DNA of 13,098 nucleotides, taken from contig JAYRHW010000083.1 of NCBI GenBank assembly GCA_041907145.1, positions 1 through 13,098 on the forward strand, read 5' to 3'. Origin of the DNA: JAFLCA01 sp041907145 (lineage in GTDB: Bacteria; Bdellovibrionota_C; UBA2361; JAFLCA01). The notes below the pieces were generated by a model, which saw only the letters and a list, made by a program, of their open reading frames with translations, was not told the origin of the DNA and searched no databases. Below, one piece after another: positions 1 through 8,800 of the stretch; within the stretch, counting starts at the first letter, position 1; each line of letters starts with the position of its first letter. A program made the position numbers and the translations under genes.

Positions 1-1
1 A

Positions 2-490
2 GACGGATCCTTGAAGCCAATTTCCAAGATTCGCAGAGGAGACGAGGTGATGGCTCGCCTTGATAAGAATCAGGAATCTGCTCTGAGCAGTGCTCGCGTG
101 AAGGATGTCTTAATCCACTCTGACAATTCACTCCTGCGTGTTTATGCAGGTGGAGACTACATTGAAACAACCGCAATACATCCCTTTTATGTGGTTGGAA
201 TCGGCTGGATACCGGCTATCGCACTTAAGCAAGGGGACATGCTTGTAGCTGTCACGGGCACCCCTTTGACGGTTCAAGCAGTCGAGGCCTTGCCGATAAA
301 GGAAACGGTGTATAACCTCGAGTTGGATAGCCTGCATACGTATTATGTCGGTTCGCTCGGAGTCTGGGTTCATAACGCTACCTCAGCAAATAATTCGTCG
401 TCTACCTCATTCTCTTCGGTAATTAAGGGCCAGGGAGAAGTGATGGAGATGCAAATGGAAATGGGAACCACCGGGTCAAGTAGTCAGTAG
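2..490 (+). CDS. Hint-domain (intein/hedgehog-like) autoprocessing protein, C-terminal fragment
   Basis: The reading frame is open to the left edge of the window, so this is the C-terminal 162 residues of a longer protein. The TTG at 11 is probably an internal leucine, because the frame reads DGSLKPISKIRRGDEV across it, the usual N-terminal block of Hint domains of the pretoxin-HINT type. Further hallmarks are the block TTAIHPFYVVGIGW, then LKQGDML, then the terminal block with YNLELDSLHTYYVG and GVWVHNA. The His-Asn at 371-376 is the C-terminal cleavage pair of the fold. The next residue is Ala, not Cys, Ser or Thr, which fits cleavage rather than protein splicing. Only 37 Ser/Met-rich residues follow, so no recognisable toxin domain is attached. 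The catalytic N-terminal nucleophile would lie off the window. The gene precedes Tad-like genes on the same strand. Family assignment is strong; the role of the whole protein is unknown. Confidence 0.85.
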   Translation, partial: DGSLKPISKIRRGDEVMARLDKNQESALSSARVKDVLIHSDNSLLRVYAGGDYIETTAIHPFYVVGIGWIPAIALKQGDMLVAVTGTPLTVQAVEALPIKETVYNLELDSLHTYYVGSLGVWVHNATSANNSSSTSFSSVIKGQGEVMEMQMEMGTTGSSSQ

Positions 491-560
491 CTAAAACCGG
501 CTAATTTAGTGCTCAGGTTCCACCCATTCATTTGCAGGACGAGCAATTCTTGGTGCGAGC

Positions 561-1328
561 GTGAACAACACCTTCTGCAGCGAAAAGGGCGCCACGCTCG
601 TCGAGACAGCTTTGACGCTGCCCGTCCTTTTGTTTGGTATCTTTCTAGTCCTTTGGATTGCTACCTCCCGTAATGAACAAGCCTCATTTGACGCCGCTCT
701 TGGTTCTGCTATGCGATTGGCATCCACTCGTGGCGATCCATTTCTGTTTAGTAAGAGCGGTCTTTCTACCAGCGTTTCGGGAATAGACACTTGGATCACG
801 ACAGGCAACGCTACCGCTGCAGTTCAAAATCTGCTTTCCAGGAACATTCCATGGACTGAGTCCCTTGACAATCTTGATCAACGAGGGCTTGGTGCCTTTG
901 CGAGCATCGCTCCGGATTTTAAGAGCTTGCCTTCCCAATACATCTACGCCTTTGTTTATATATTCGAATCGATGCAGCTCGGGGTAGGAAATAGTATCCG
1001 CTATTCATGCAACCCTGACGATCCAGGAAATGATGGGTGCCTTGAATGCCGCCTGCTTTCCCCAGATGGTGCCTTAGATCCCTCGCAGAATCCGATCCCT
1101 TACCTAGATTATTGCACTTCAGTTGGTGGATGCCCTAATTGCCCCGATGCAGCCCATTGCGCACTTCCAACAGACGTCATCGCGCTGCAATGTAAATACC
1201 GGCCGAAACTTTTTCTGTTATCTCCGATTCTTGGTATGCTGCGGATTTTGACGGGGCAGGATTTGGCAGTGAATTTTGTAATGAGGCGCACACGCATTTT
1301 CCAATATGCAAACGGCACTACGATCTAG
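561..1328 (+). CDS. TadE-like pseudopilin with cysteine-rich C-terminal half
   Basis: A 255-residue protein. Its N-terminus carries a prepilin-type site: a short polar leader ending in Gly10, then ATLVETALTL with Glu at +5 of the mature chain, followed by a hydrophobic helix to about residue 34. This is the TadE/TadF pseudopilin pattern, processed in Tad systems by a TadV-type peptidase and acting in the envelope during Flp pilus assembly. Residues 150-211 contain eight cysteines, including CLEC and CPNC, which is not typical of short TadE proteins and suggests a disulfide-bonded exported domain. The C-terminal end (VMRRTRIFQY) resembles TadE tails. GTG at 561 is the only ordinary start after the in-frame stop at 507, but no good Shine-Dalgarno sequence is visible. 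It sits 70 bases after the Hint gene and overlaps the next gene by 23 bases, so it is probably in the same operon. Confidence 0.7.
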   Translation: MNNTFCSEKGATLVETALTLPVLLFGIFLVLWIATSRNEQASFDAALGSAMRLASTRGDPFLFSKSGLSTSVSGIDTWITTGNATAAVQNLLSRNIPWTESLDNLDQRGLGAFASIAPDFKSLPSQYIYAFVYIFESMQLGVGNSIRYSCNPDDPGNDGCLECRLLSPDGALDPSQNPIPYLDYCTSVGGCPNCPDAAHCALPTDVIALQCKYRPKLFLLSPILGMLRILTGQDLAVNFVMRRTRIFQYANGTTI

Positions 1329-3894
1329 GAAGCCAATCATAGTCGGATCTGACTCTGGGGTCATACTTCCCCTGCTCGCAATAATCTCGTTCACGCTCAT
1401 TGTTGTCTTTGTCGTTCTCGGCATTAATGCGCGGGTAGTGAAATACGCTAGTATTGCGCTACGCTCTCGAGCCAATGATATTTGTTGGAGCGTGGCGGGC
1501 TCTTTATTACCAACCGCGAGAGCTGCCGATGTCTTTGCTACCTCAATTGACCAATTTGTTGCGAATAACCCCATCACGCGAACGACACTTATTCGGGCCC
1601 GCCTGATTATTCCAACTATGCCGGATATATCAATCGAGCCAGGATTTCCCTTTCCAACTGGGTTCGATGCCAGCAGTCAGGCGAACGATCACAATAATTT
1701 CCCGCCGTTTATCGTTGCTAACGCCGGGCAGGATGCGGGTCGAGATGTCTGCTCGCTTCTCGGAACTTGTGCTGCGAATTCTTTTTGTTCTGCTTCTCCC
1801 GACCACTGCATCTTTCAAGGTGATGCGTTGCCTGATGCATCGGTCTACAAATTCCCCCCTGGCGGATCCGGCACCTTTGATACGGTCGACTCTCGGTATC
1901 CCTTAACGCTCTGGAATAACCTCTGGAACGCAGGCAACATGGCCTCCTGCGAGCTGGAGGCGAAAGTAAACACTTTCCTTGGCTTCTCAGGATCCAAGTA
2001 TATCAGCGCTAAATCAGTTGTATGGGCCCCAGTTACTGGAAAATACTATGAACCCAATTCAAGCCCACCGCCCCTTAATGCGCCAATTTTTGATGGCACC
2101 GTTCCTAGTCTAGATAATCCGATCAACCCTGGTTTAACTATCGCTGTCGCCACCGAGATGACTACCACCTCGGATGCTTACCTTTCTTTTAATCCTAGCC
2201 CAAATTTTTATCCGAGCAACTTTCGAGACAAATATGATTTACGTTCTATAAACCCACCGATTACTTTTCAGCATCCAAGTCCTGCCCAGCAGTACGCGGA
2301 GGATTTCTTATCGCCAGTGGTCGATCAGACAATCGCGCTCGACGCACTCTCGAATCCCGATCAAGAAAAGATGCGCGCCGCGTGCTCCAATCCTCCGGCT
2401 CTTATCAGAAATATATTCGTAACGTCGATACTTGAGTTGGCCTCTCGTCATGGGCAACTTAGAAACATGACGGAGCTGCTGCACATAAATCCACAGCACA
2501 GAAATGTGTTAAATGTTAATGATTACTGGCGACCCGTATTGGGTATCAATTACCCTTCTGAAATCGTTAGGCTTGGACAGGACATCGCGCTCCCTATTTA
2601 TCAGGCGCCATATGTTTTCTACTACGGCGGAGTCAGCAGTACGAATACAAGTGACCTCCCTGAAGTTGTAGCAAATATCCCCGCAGTATTCGGACAAAGG
2701 ATCGGAACAGGCGATCGACTTCGAGATGGTTTCTTAAACAGCTTCCAAAGCTCTGGATATTCTGCCCAGATTCAGCAGCACCAAGCCCTGCTAGCCTCCC
2801 AATTGCGAATTTGTGCCCACGCCTATAACCCTGGGAACGGTATAAGGCGGGGACATATCGATCTCCCTAGCAGCAATTTTGAACCTCCTACAATGCCCTA
2901 CCAGCCAGACCGTCCGCTTCGTGGGCAGAGCTATGGTAGTGGCCAGCTATGGGATACCAATTGCGCGTATACACGCACGGGTTGTTCACCCGATCCCACA
3001 AAATTTATGACTGCTGCTGAGGTCGCTGGGACACTTGGCACGACTCAACAATGTCCGTTCCAGCAGGAAACAGGCGTAGATGGTCCTTGTGTTAAGCCAG
3101 CACCAAATGGAAGCCTCTCTACTGCGACCTATGATCTGAGGCCAGATCTCCTGGGACTGCTATTTTACCTGAAGCGCGATACCTCATTCGGTCGTTCCAT
3201 CAGTGCGCCTGGTCTGTTTAAATTGCGACTTGATCCAGCTAATGCTGCGCCTTACGGAATTTTAGATCCGCTGAAGTTGTTTGATCCGGCACATGGTCAA
3301 TATTTCGAATCTGGAACTTCCCCGCTGGCAAATACTCTCACCTCGATTCTCATCGTGCTGCACCAGAGGCTGAATGCCGCTACTTCACCTCAAACCGGCC
3401 AATCAGAGGCGGAGGCAATTCGAAATTTGGTTGGCCAAATAAACCCGACTGGAGATTCTCAGCTTCGTAGACCTATAACTATCGCCTATTTCCCGACAAC
3501 ATTAGAAGACGCACTGCAGGAATCAGTCTCCGTTTTAAGCCTCGCCTTCAATGCAATTCTCGGCGGGCCTGAAAACACTTCACAAAACTTGCTCCTAGTC
3601 TTTTCTCCATTTGACCGACAGCTTTACAATTGCCCTTCTAGCCCTCCCGAACCTCCATACGATCCAATCGTTGGTGTCGACCTCTCCTCATGTGGAGGTT
3701 GCCCCACAGGCTGGCCAGTAACAAGTTCCACGATTACTCCGACAATGCAGAGTGGCATCGGATGCATTTTTGAAAAATATTGGAAATTTCTTCTGACGGA
3801 TGACTCGGGAGGAGTCGAAAATTCTAATAGTATAAAGAATGCTGCTCGAAGTGTTTTCTTTAAGCGCCTTACCCACGCATCACTTAAATTTTAG
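1306..3894 (+). CDS. Large exported protein with TadG-like N-terminal membrane segment
   Basis: An 862-residue protein. A short basic leader is followed by a hydrophobic segment at about residues 17-40 (SGVILPLLAIISFTLIVVFV) and then a polar stretch, the layout of the N-terminal segment of TadG-like pilus assembly proteins. The rest should lie outside the inner membrane. It has scattered cysteine clusters, at residues 149-168 and again late in the chain (around CGGCP and GCIFEKYW). A late alternation of a strand, a helix and a second strand ending in LLLVFSPFD is vaguely reminiscent of the von Willebrand A-type fold found in TadG, but no DxSxS metal site is visible, so I do not claim that domain. 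I recognise no other domain. The ATG at 1306 lies inside the end of the tadE-like gene, pointing to translational coupling, and no clear Shine-Dalgarno sequence precedes it. The downstream pilin gene follows after 11 bases. The function is probably structural or adhesive within a Tad-type surface apparatus. Confidence 0.6.
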   Translation: MQTALRSRKPIIVGSDSGVILPLLAIISFTLIVVFVVLGINARVVKYASIALRSRANDICWSVAGSLLPTARAADVFATSIDQFVANNPITRTTLIRARLIIPTMPDISIEPGFPFPTGFDASSQANDHNNFPPFIVANAGQDAGRDVCSLLGTCAANSFCSASPDHCIFQGDALPDASVYKFPPGGSGTFDTVDSRYPLTLWNNLWNAGNMASCELEAKVNTFLGFSGSKYISAKSVVWAPVTGKYYEPNSSPPPLNAPIFDGTVPSLDNPINPGLTIAVATEMTTTSDAYLSFNPSPNFYPSNFRDKYDLRSINPPITFQHPSPAQQYAEDFLSPVVDQTIALDALSNPDQEKMRAACSNPPALIRNIFVTSILELASRHGQLRNMTELLHINPQHRNVLNVNDYWRPVLGINYPSEIVRLGQDIALPIYQAPYVFYYGGVSSTNTSDLPEVVANIPAVFGQRIGTGDRLRDGFLNSFQSSGYSAQIQQHQALLASQLRICAHAYNPGNGIRRGHIDLPSSNFEPPTMPYQPDRPLRGQSYGSGQLWDTNCAYTRTGCSPDPTKFMTAAEVAGTLGTTQQCPFQQETGVDGPCVKPAPNGSLSTATYDLRPDLLGLLFYLKRDTSFGRSISAPGLFKLRLDPANAAPYGILDPLKLFDPAHGQYFESGTSPLANTLTSILIVLHQRLNAATSPQTGQSEAEAIRNLVGQINPTGDSQLRRPITIAYFPTTLEDALQESVSVLSLAFNAILGGPENTSQNLLLVFSPFDRQLYNCPSSPPEPPYDPIVGVDLSSCGGCPTGWPVTSSTITPTMQSGIGCIFEKYWKFLLTDDSGGVENSNSIKNAARSVFFKRLTHASLKF

Positions 3895-3905
3895 AGTGGC
3901 TTTAA

Positions 3906-4106
3906 ATGATCGATAAAATCAATCAATCCGGGGCCACGATGATAGAATATATTATTGCCCTGACAATTTTGGCAGTTGTTTTTATCGCGATAAGCCCGGT
4001 GCTGAGGCAGGCCGGGGAGGATCGTGCGAACATTTCGATGGACTCCGCCAAAGGAATGGTTCCTTGCGGATCCGGTTCCGGCCTCAGCGGCGACCAGTGC
4101 AAATAA
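3906..4106 (+). CDS. Flp-type prepilin-like small protein
   Basis: A 66-residue protein with a textbook Flp/type IVb prepilin start. It has a nine-residue leader ending SG, then ATMIEY, giving Glu at +5 and Tyr at +6 of the mature chain, then a hydrophobic helix to about residue 31. Family knowledge says Tad prepilin peptidases cut after the Gly and the helix packs in the pilus core. The size is typical of Flp pilins. The tail is unusual in having two cysteines, C54 and C65, flanking a Gly/Ser-rich loop, which could form a small disulfide loop. The gene follows the TadG-like gene by 11 bases, so it is the last gene of the operon. GAGTGG just upstream may be a weak ribosome-binding site. The stop codon lies 2 bases from the stop of ftsY on the other strand. 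It could be a major pilin or a minor pseudopilin; the sequence alone cannot decide. Confidence 0.75.
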   Translation: MIDKINQSGATMIEYIIALTILAVVFIAISPVLRQAGEDRANISMDSAKGMVPCGSGSGLSGDQCK

Positions 4107-4108
4107 CC

Positions 4109-5656
4109 CTACCCCGCCGTCAAATACCCCTGCGTATCTCTCCTCCTTCGCTTGCGCGCTTCAGCATGCGCCGAGAGCTGGCCGTTTTGCTCGGCTGGTG
4201 AAAGATCGCTGACATCGAAAAGAGCATCAACGAAGTCTTTGGCATTGAAGGGACGAAGATCCTTGGGGCTCTCGCCGACACCAATGTAGCGCACCGGCAC
4301 CCCGATTTCCTCTTTGATAGCCACGACCACGCCGCCTTTAGGAGTGCCATCGAGCTTCGTAACGATGAGTCCTGTGAGCTGCACCGCGTCGTTAAACTCG
4401 CGGGCCTGGCTAATGGCATTCTGTCCAGTCGAGCCATCCACGACGAGCACGACCTCGTGCGGCGCACCCGGCTGCTGACGCTCGATGACGGTTCTAATGC
4501 CCTCGAGTTCTTGCATGAGATTAGACTTGGTATGCAGTCTTCCTGCGGTATCGATGATCACAATATCAATATTGCGCTGACGAGCTTGCAAAAGCGCATC
4601 GAACACTACGGTTCCAGGCTTAGCATCAGGGGCTCCTGTAATAACCGGAACCTCGATTCTATCGCTCCACTCGACAAGCTGCTCGACCGCGGCAGCCCGG
4701 AACGTATCCCCCGCCACCATCATCACGCGAGCTCCGCGCTCCTTCCAGGCATGCGCAAGCTTGGCAACGGTCGTAGTCTTTCCGACGCCGTTGACACCGA
4801 CCACCATCACGATTAGCGGCTGCCCATCGCGGCGGCGTGGAGATATTTCAGAATCGAGCAGGGCGCCGTGCTCCAATATGTTCAAGATCTTTAGCTTGAG
4901 CATGGCAGTCAATCGGGCCTCGTCAACCTCGAGCCCATTGCGAACATCCTGGCGAAGCTCCTGGAGCAAGGCCTGCGCGGTCTTTACACCCAAATCTGCC
5001 CCTACGAGCGTAGCTTCGAGTTCGGCGAAGGTCGATTCATCAAGCTTTGGCTTGCCGGCAAATAGCCCCTTAATTTTCTCAAACAAACCCTGTCTGGTCT
5101 TGGTCATGCGCTTGCTTAGCGCCTCACCCTCGGCGTACGGGACAGTAGGAGTGGGCATGGGAGCCACAGGGGCGACGGGCTCATCAACGACTTCCTCTAC
5201 CGGATCAGCCTGAGCCGCTTCTTCCACCATGGCGGAAAAATCGCGTCGATTTTTGGCATCCTCGTGGCCGCCGCCCGAGCCGAAGCCTCCAGTTCCTCTA
5301 TCTCCTCCCCCGCTGCCGCCGGTATTCCTAAGCAGTGCTTTGATTTCCGCGAGCTCTTGCTTCAGGTAGCCGACGTCGCCTTTCATGAGCTCATTGGCAC
5401 GGCTGGAATCGGTCTTGAATTCGTTGAGGGTCATTTCAACTTTCTCAACGCGGCCGGCGATGCTGCCGTAGCGCTCGAAGCCACCTTGATCCCCCTTAGG
5501 ACTGCGGTAGAGGGAGATAATTCCCAAGGCCAAGGCAACGAGTGAAAGGACTAAGAGCAGAAGCACGACATCGGCAACGACATTGCCTGAACCGAATTTG
5601 TCGGAGAGCCCGGCGAGATGATTGAGCACCGTGGTGGTTAGTCTTTGAAAATCCAT
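4109..5656 (-). CDS. ftsY: Signal recognition particle receptor FtsY, membrane-anchored form
   Basis: FtsY is the SRP receptor GTPase. It docks ribosome-nascent chain-SRP complexes at the inner membrane for co-translational insertion. This protein has 515 residues. Numbered from the ATG at 5656, a hydrophobic helix spans about 25-49 and a predicted helical stretch 65-110. A Gly-rich linker (112-130) and an acidic, Pro-rich linker lead to the N domain (about 180-275) and the G domain. GTPase motifs are complete: GVNGVGKTTT (287-296), DTFRAAA (317-323), DTAGR (369-373), TKLDG (433-437) and a GVGE block. A basic tail with an RKRRRR run extends past the usual end. A TTG two codons earlier is possible, but AGAGG lies 7 bases before the ATG and only 1-2 before the TTG, so ATG is chosen. 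It follows smc by 223 bases on the same strand. The transmembrane anchor differs from the E. coli form, which uses amphipathic and acidic regions. Confidence 0.97.
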   Translation of the reverse strand: MDFQRLTTTVLNHLAGLSDKFGSGNVVADVVLLLLVLSLVALALGIISLYRSPKGDQGGFERYGSIAGRVEKVEMTLNEFKTDSSRANELMKGDVGYLKQELAEIKALLRNTGGSGGGDRGTGGFGSGGGHEDAKNRRDFSAMVEEAAQADPVEEVVDEPVAPVAPMPTPTVPYAEGEALSKRMTKTRQGLFEKIKGLFAGKPKLDESTFAELEATLVGADLGVKTAQALLQELRQDVRNGLEVDEARLTAMLKLKILNILEHGALLDSEISPRRRDGQPLIVMVVGVNGVGKTTTVAKLAHAWKERGARVMMVAGDTFRAAAVEQLVEWSDRIEVPVITGAPDAKPGTVVFDALLQARQRNIDIVIIDTAGRLHTKSNLMQELEGIRTVIERQQPGAPHEVVLVVDGSTGQNAISQAREFNDAVQLTGLIVTKLDGTPKGGVVVAIKEEIGVPVRYIGVGESPKDLRPFNAKDFVDALFDVSDLSPAEQNGQLSAHAEARKRRRRDTQGYLTAG

Positions 5657-5827
5657 GCGCAAACCTCTGAGGAAGAGAAGAAGGAAGCCCCAAAATACTC
5701 ACAATCCGATCCGGCGCTGCCCCAGGCCGGTCGCTAACCAAAACTGCTACTGAACTAGGCTAAGTCTGGCCTTAATCCAAGCGCAGTTCCTATGGCCGAC
5801 TGAGACAATACTCACTGTAAGTCGCAA

Positions 5828-5846
5828 GCAGGCCTTAGGGGCCCGC
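5828..5846 (-). promoter_or_regulatory. GC-rich hairpin between smc and ftsY
   Basis: A 7-bp inverted repeat (arms 5828-5834 and 5840-5846, one G-T pair, 5-base loop) lies 34 bases after the smc stop in the direction of transcription. No T-run follows, so it is not a standard intrinsic terminator. It could stabilise the smc mRNA 3' end, attenuate read-through into ftsY, or be chance. Confidence 0.25.
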
Positions 5847-5879
5847 AACGCGGAGTAAGGTCAAAATCAGCCCAGTTCA

Positions 5880-8800
5880 CTAGGCTACTTGGGAGTATGC
5901 TTCCTGTAAAGAAACCCCAATTACTTTCGACGCGCCTGGCTCCTGCATCGTGACGCCGACAAGATTGTCTGCGACGGCCATCGAATTCTTATTATGGGTT
6001 ATGACAAGAAATTGAGTTTTATTACTCATTTCCTTGATAAGTGTGAGGAATCGCACGAGATTTGCCTCGTCCAGAGGCGCGTCAACCTCGTCTAACACGC
6101 AGAGGGGGCTAGGTTTTTCCATGAACATGCCCAGCAGTAAGGCCGTGGCGCATAAGCACTTCTCGCCGCCTGACATAAGCTCAATGCTCTTGAGCTTTTT
6201 GCCTGGGGGTCGCGCAATAATATCAACTCCGGACTCCAAGGGGTGCGCCGGATCGAGAAGCTCCAAGCTGCCCTTGCCGCCGCCGAACAGTCTTGGAACC
6301 AGGCGGGAGAAGTTTTCCTTAACCGCGGCAAAGGTCGACAAGAATCGCTCCTCAGAGGTCTTGGTAAGAGTCTCAATGGTGCGCTTCAAAGTAACTGCTG
6401 CCTTTTCCAGATCGTCGCGCTGTGTCTCAAGATCGATGAGGCGCGCGTTCTCTTCCTTGTAGCGCTCAATTGAAGTCGGATCGACATCGCCTTCACGAAT
6501 CAGGCGAGCCTTGAGGCGCTGAACTTCTTCGGTGCTCTCTGTCCGTTCCTGGTCGTTGAGGCGCGAGAGCTCGGCACCGGGCTGGAGTAGCTGCGCAAAA
6601 AACTCGGCTCCAAGCTCGGTCTCTATACGTTCTTTAAGACTTTCACGATCAAGGGCTGATTTTTGGAGCTCCAAGGTAGCAGCACTTACTTTACTGCGCG
6701 CGGAGTCCAAGGCCTGACGAGCAGCGTGCACTTGAGAGGCCAGGGACGCCAGCCTATCGCGGCCAGAGCGTCGCACCTTGTCGTGCTCACTGTAGGTCGC
6801 CTGAAGCTTTGTTAATTCCTCCCTCAAAGCAGCATCGTTCTCGGTGACAAGAGACTTTAGCTCATCTTCGATGCGCGTCTCCTCTCCCTTGTACTCCTGA
6901 ATTTTCAGCTCGCAGTCCTTAATCTGCTGCAAGGTTTTGCTGATATCGGAGTCCATCTGCTCGGCAGTGCGGCGCTCGGATTGCAGGCGTCCGCTTACGG
7001 AGCCGCGCTGGTTAAGAAGCTCTCGGACCTTTTGCTGACGCTCTTTGCTGCGGCGCAATGCTTCCGCCTGAAAGGTTTCAGCGGCGCGCACACGAGCTTG
7101 GATTTCATCGCGCTCAGCGGTGAGCCTTTGTTCCTGGCCGTCCGAGACCGCGACGATATCGCCGAGTTCTCGCAATTTGTTCTTGAGCTGAATTACGCCG
7201 CCGTCATGGCGCAGGCTGTAGAAGCTATAATCGGTGAAGAGATCCCCTTCCAAGGTTACAAATGTCAGGCCTTTAGCCGGATTCGAAGCAACGAAGTTCT
7301 TTGCCTGTTCCAGATTTTCGACTAGGTGCACGCTGCCAAGCAGCCTTTCTGCAGCCAGCTTGAATCCGGGCGCGACTTCAATAACCGAAAGCAGCGTCGG
7401 AAACGGGACTGCTGCATTGGCGGTCGACAGCTCCGTGTCGCCGCGCTTCAAGACCCCAAGTCCCAGCCTACGCCCAGCAGTCTTTCCGGAATAGGCTTCC
7501 GCAACAAAGTGCTCAGCGACTTCATGCGGATTATCCGTAACTAGAAACTGCGAACGCTCGGCAAGCACCGCTTGGGTAGCTTTGGAGTATGCCATCGGGA
7601 CCGTGAGGCCATCGACAAGCAGTTCAGCTCCACGAGCAACCTCGGCGAAGAACTTAGAATCTTTGGCCGAGAGGGATTCCTTAAGCTGTGTAATGGGCGA
7701 CGCAGCGATAAGCTGCTCTTGTACTTCTTTGAGGCTGGATTTAGCGGCAATGAGGGCCTCGCGCACTCCGCGAAGGTCCTGCTCCTTTCGTTTTAGAAGT
7801 TCGCGCTCGCGGTCCAAGTCCTCTGCGGCTTTTCGAATTTCATCTTCGCCCCCGGTCTCAAATTCGGCGATTTGCTGAGCCAGTGTTTGCTCACGCTCTT
7901 CAAGGGTCTGGATCTCGGCAAGGCTCGTGGTCTTACGCTGCACAAGCGTTGCATGACGCTCATCGAGACGGCGCATTTCCGTGCCGCGAGCCAGCTCGAA
8001 AGCCTTCAATTCCGCCACACGGGAACGGCGATCGCTTCGCTGCCTGTCCCGCTGGTGAATCTCCTCGGTAATCGCGTCAATTCGGCTGCGAATGGCATCC
8101 GACTCCACATCGGTGGTCATGAGCTCATTGCGAGCCTCTTGCTCACGAGCCTGAACCTCGCGGACAGTCGCGTCGGCATTGGCTTCCACCCGTCTTGACT
8201 CTTCCAGCACCTTCTCGCGCTGGTCGCTGTTCTGATGCAGATCCGCGAAGCGATCTATAAATATCGCCCTCTCCAGCGTGGAAATGCGGTCCTTAATCTC
8301 TTGTCTAGCCTCCGCTCGAGCAGCTTGACGCTTCAATGTTGCGACCTGGCGGTCGACCTCCTTGATTATATCGGAGAGACGAGAAACATCGACGTCTGTT
8401 TCAGCAAGCTTACGCGTGGCAGATGCTATTTTATCGCGGAATCCCAATACCCCTGCAGCTTCCTCCAAGATCAGGCGCCTATCCTCGGGCTTTGCAGTTA
8501 CAATTCGAGAAACCTCGCCCTGAGCCACAATAGTATGCGAGCGGGCACCAAGACCCACGGCACGGAAGAAGTCTTTAATATCCTTTAGCCGGCATGGGAC
8601 GCGGTTAATAAAGAATTCAGATTCCCCGCTGCGATAGAGACGCCTGGTTACCTGCACTTCACTGACGGATTTAAGCCAGGCAAAGCGCGTTAATAGGGTT
8701 ACTGCGGCCCTCGGTGTTGATATGGCTTCCGGTTGAGTCGGGATTTCAGCCTCCTGTGCCTCAGTCGACTCGGCGCTTTCTTCCGGTATTTCTGCTTCAA

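Noticed and set aside
3450..3650. Von Willebrand A domain in the TadG-like protein
   Set aside because: An alternating strand-helix-strand pattern is visible, but the DxSxS metal site is not seen, so the call would be guesswork.
4457..5545. Several plus-strand open frames opposite ftsY
   Set aside because: They lie antisense to a strongly conserved GTPase, have low-complexity Ser/Arg-rich translations and no family features.
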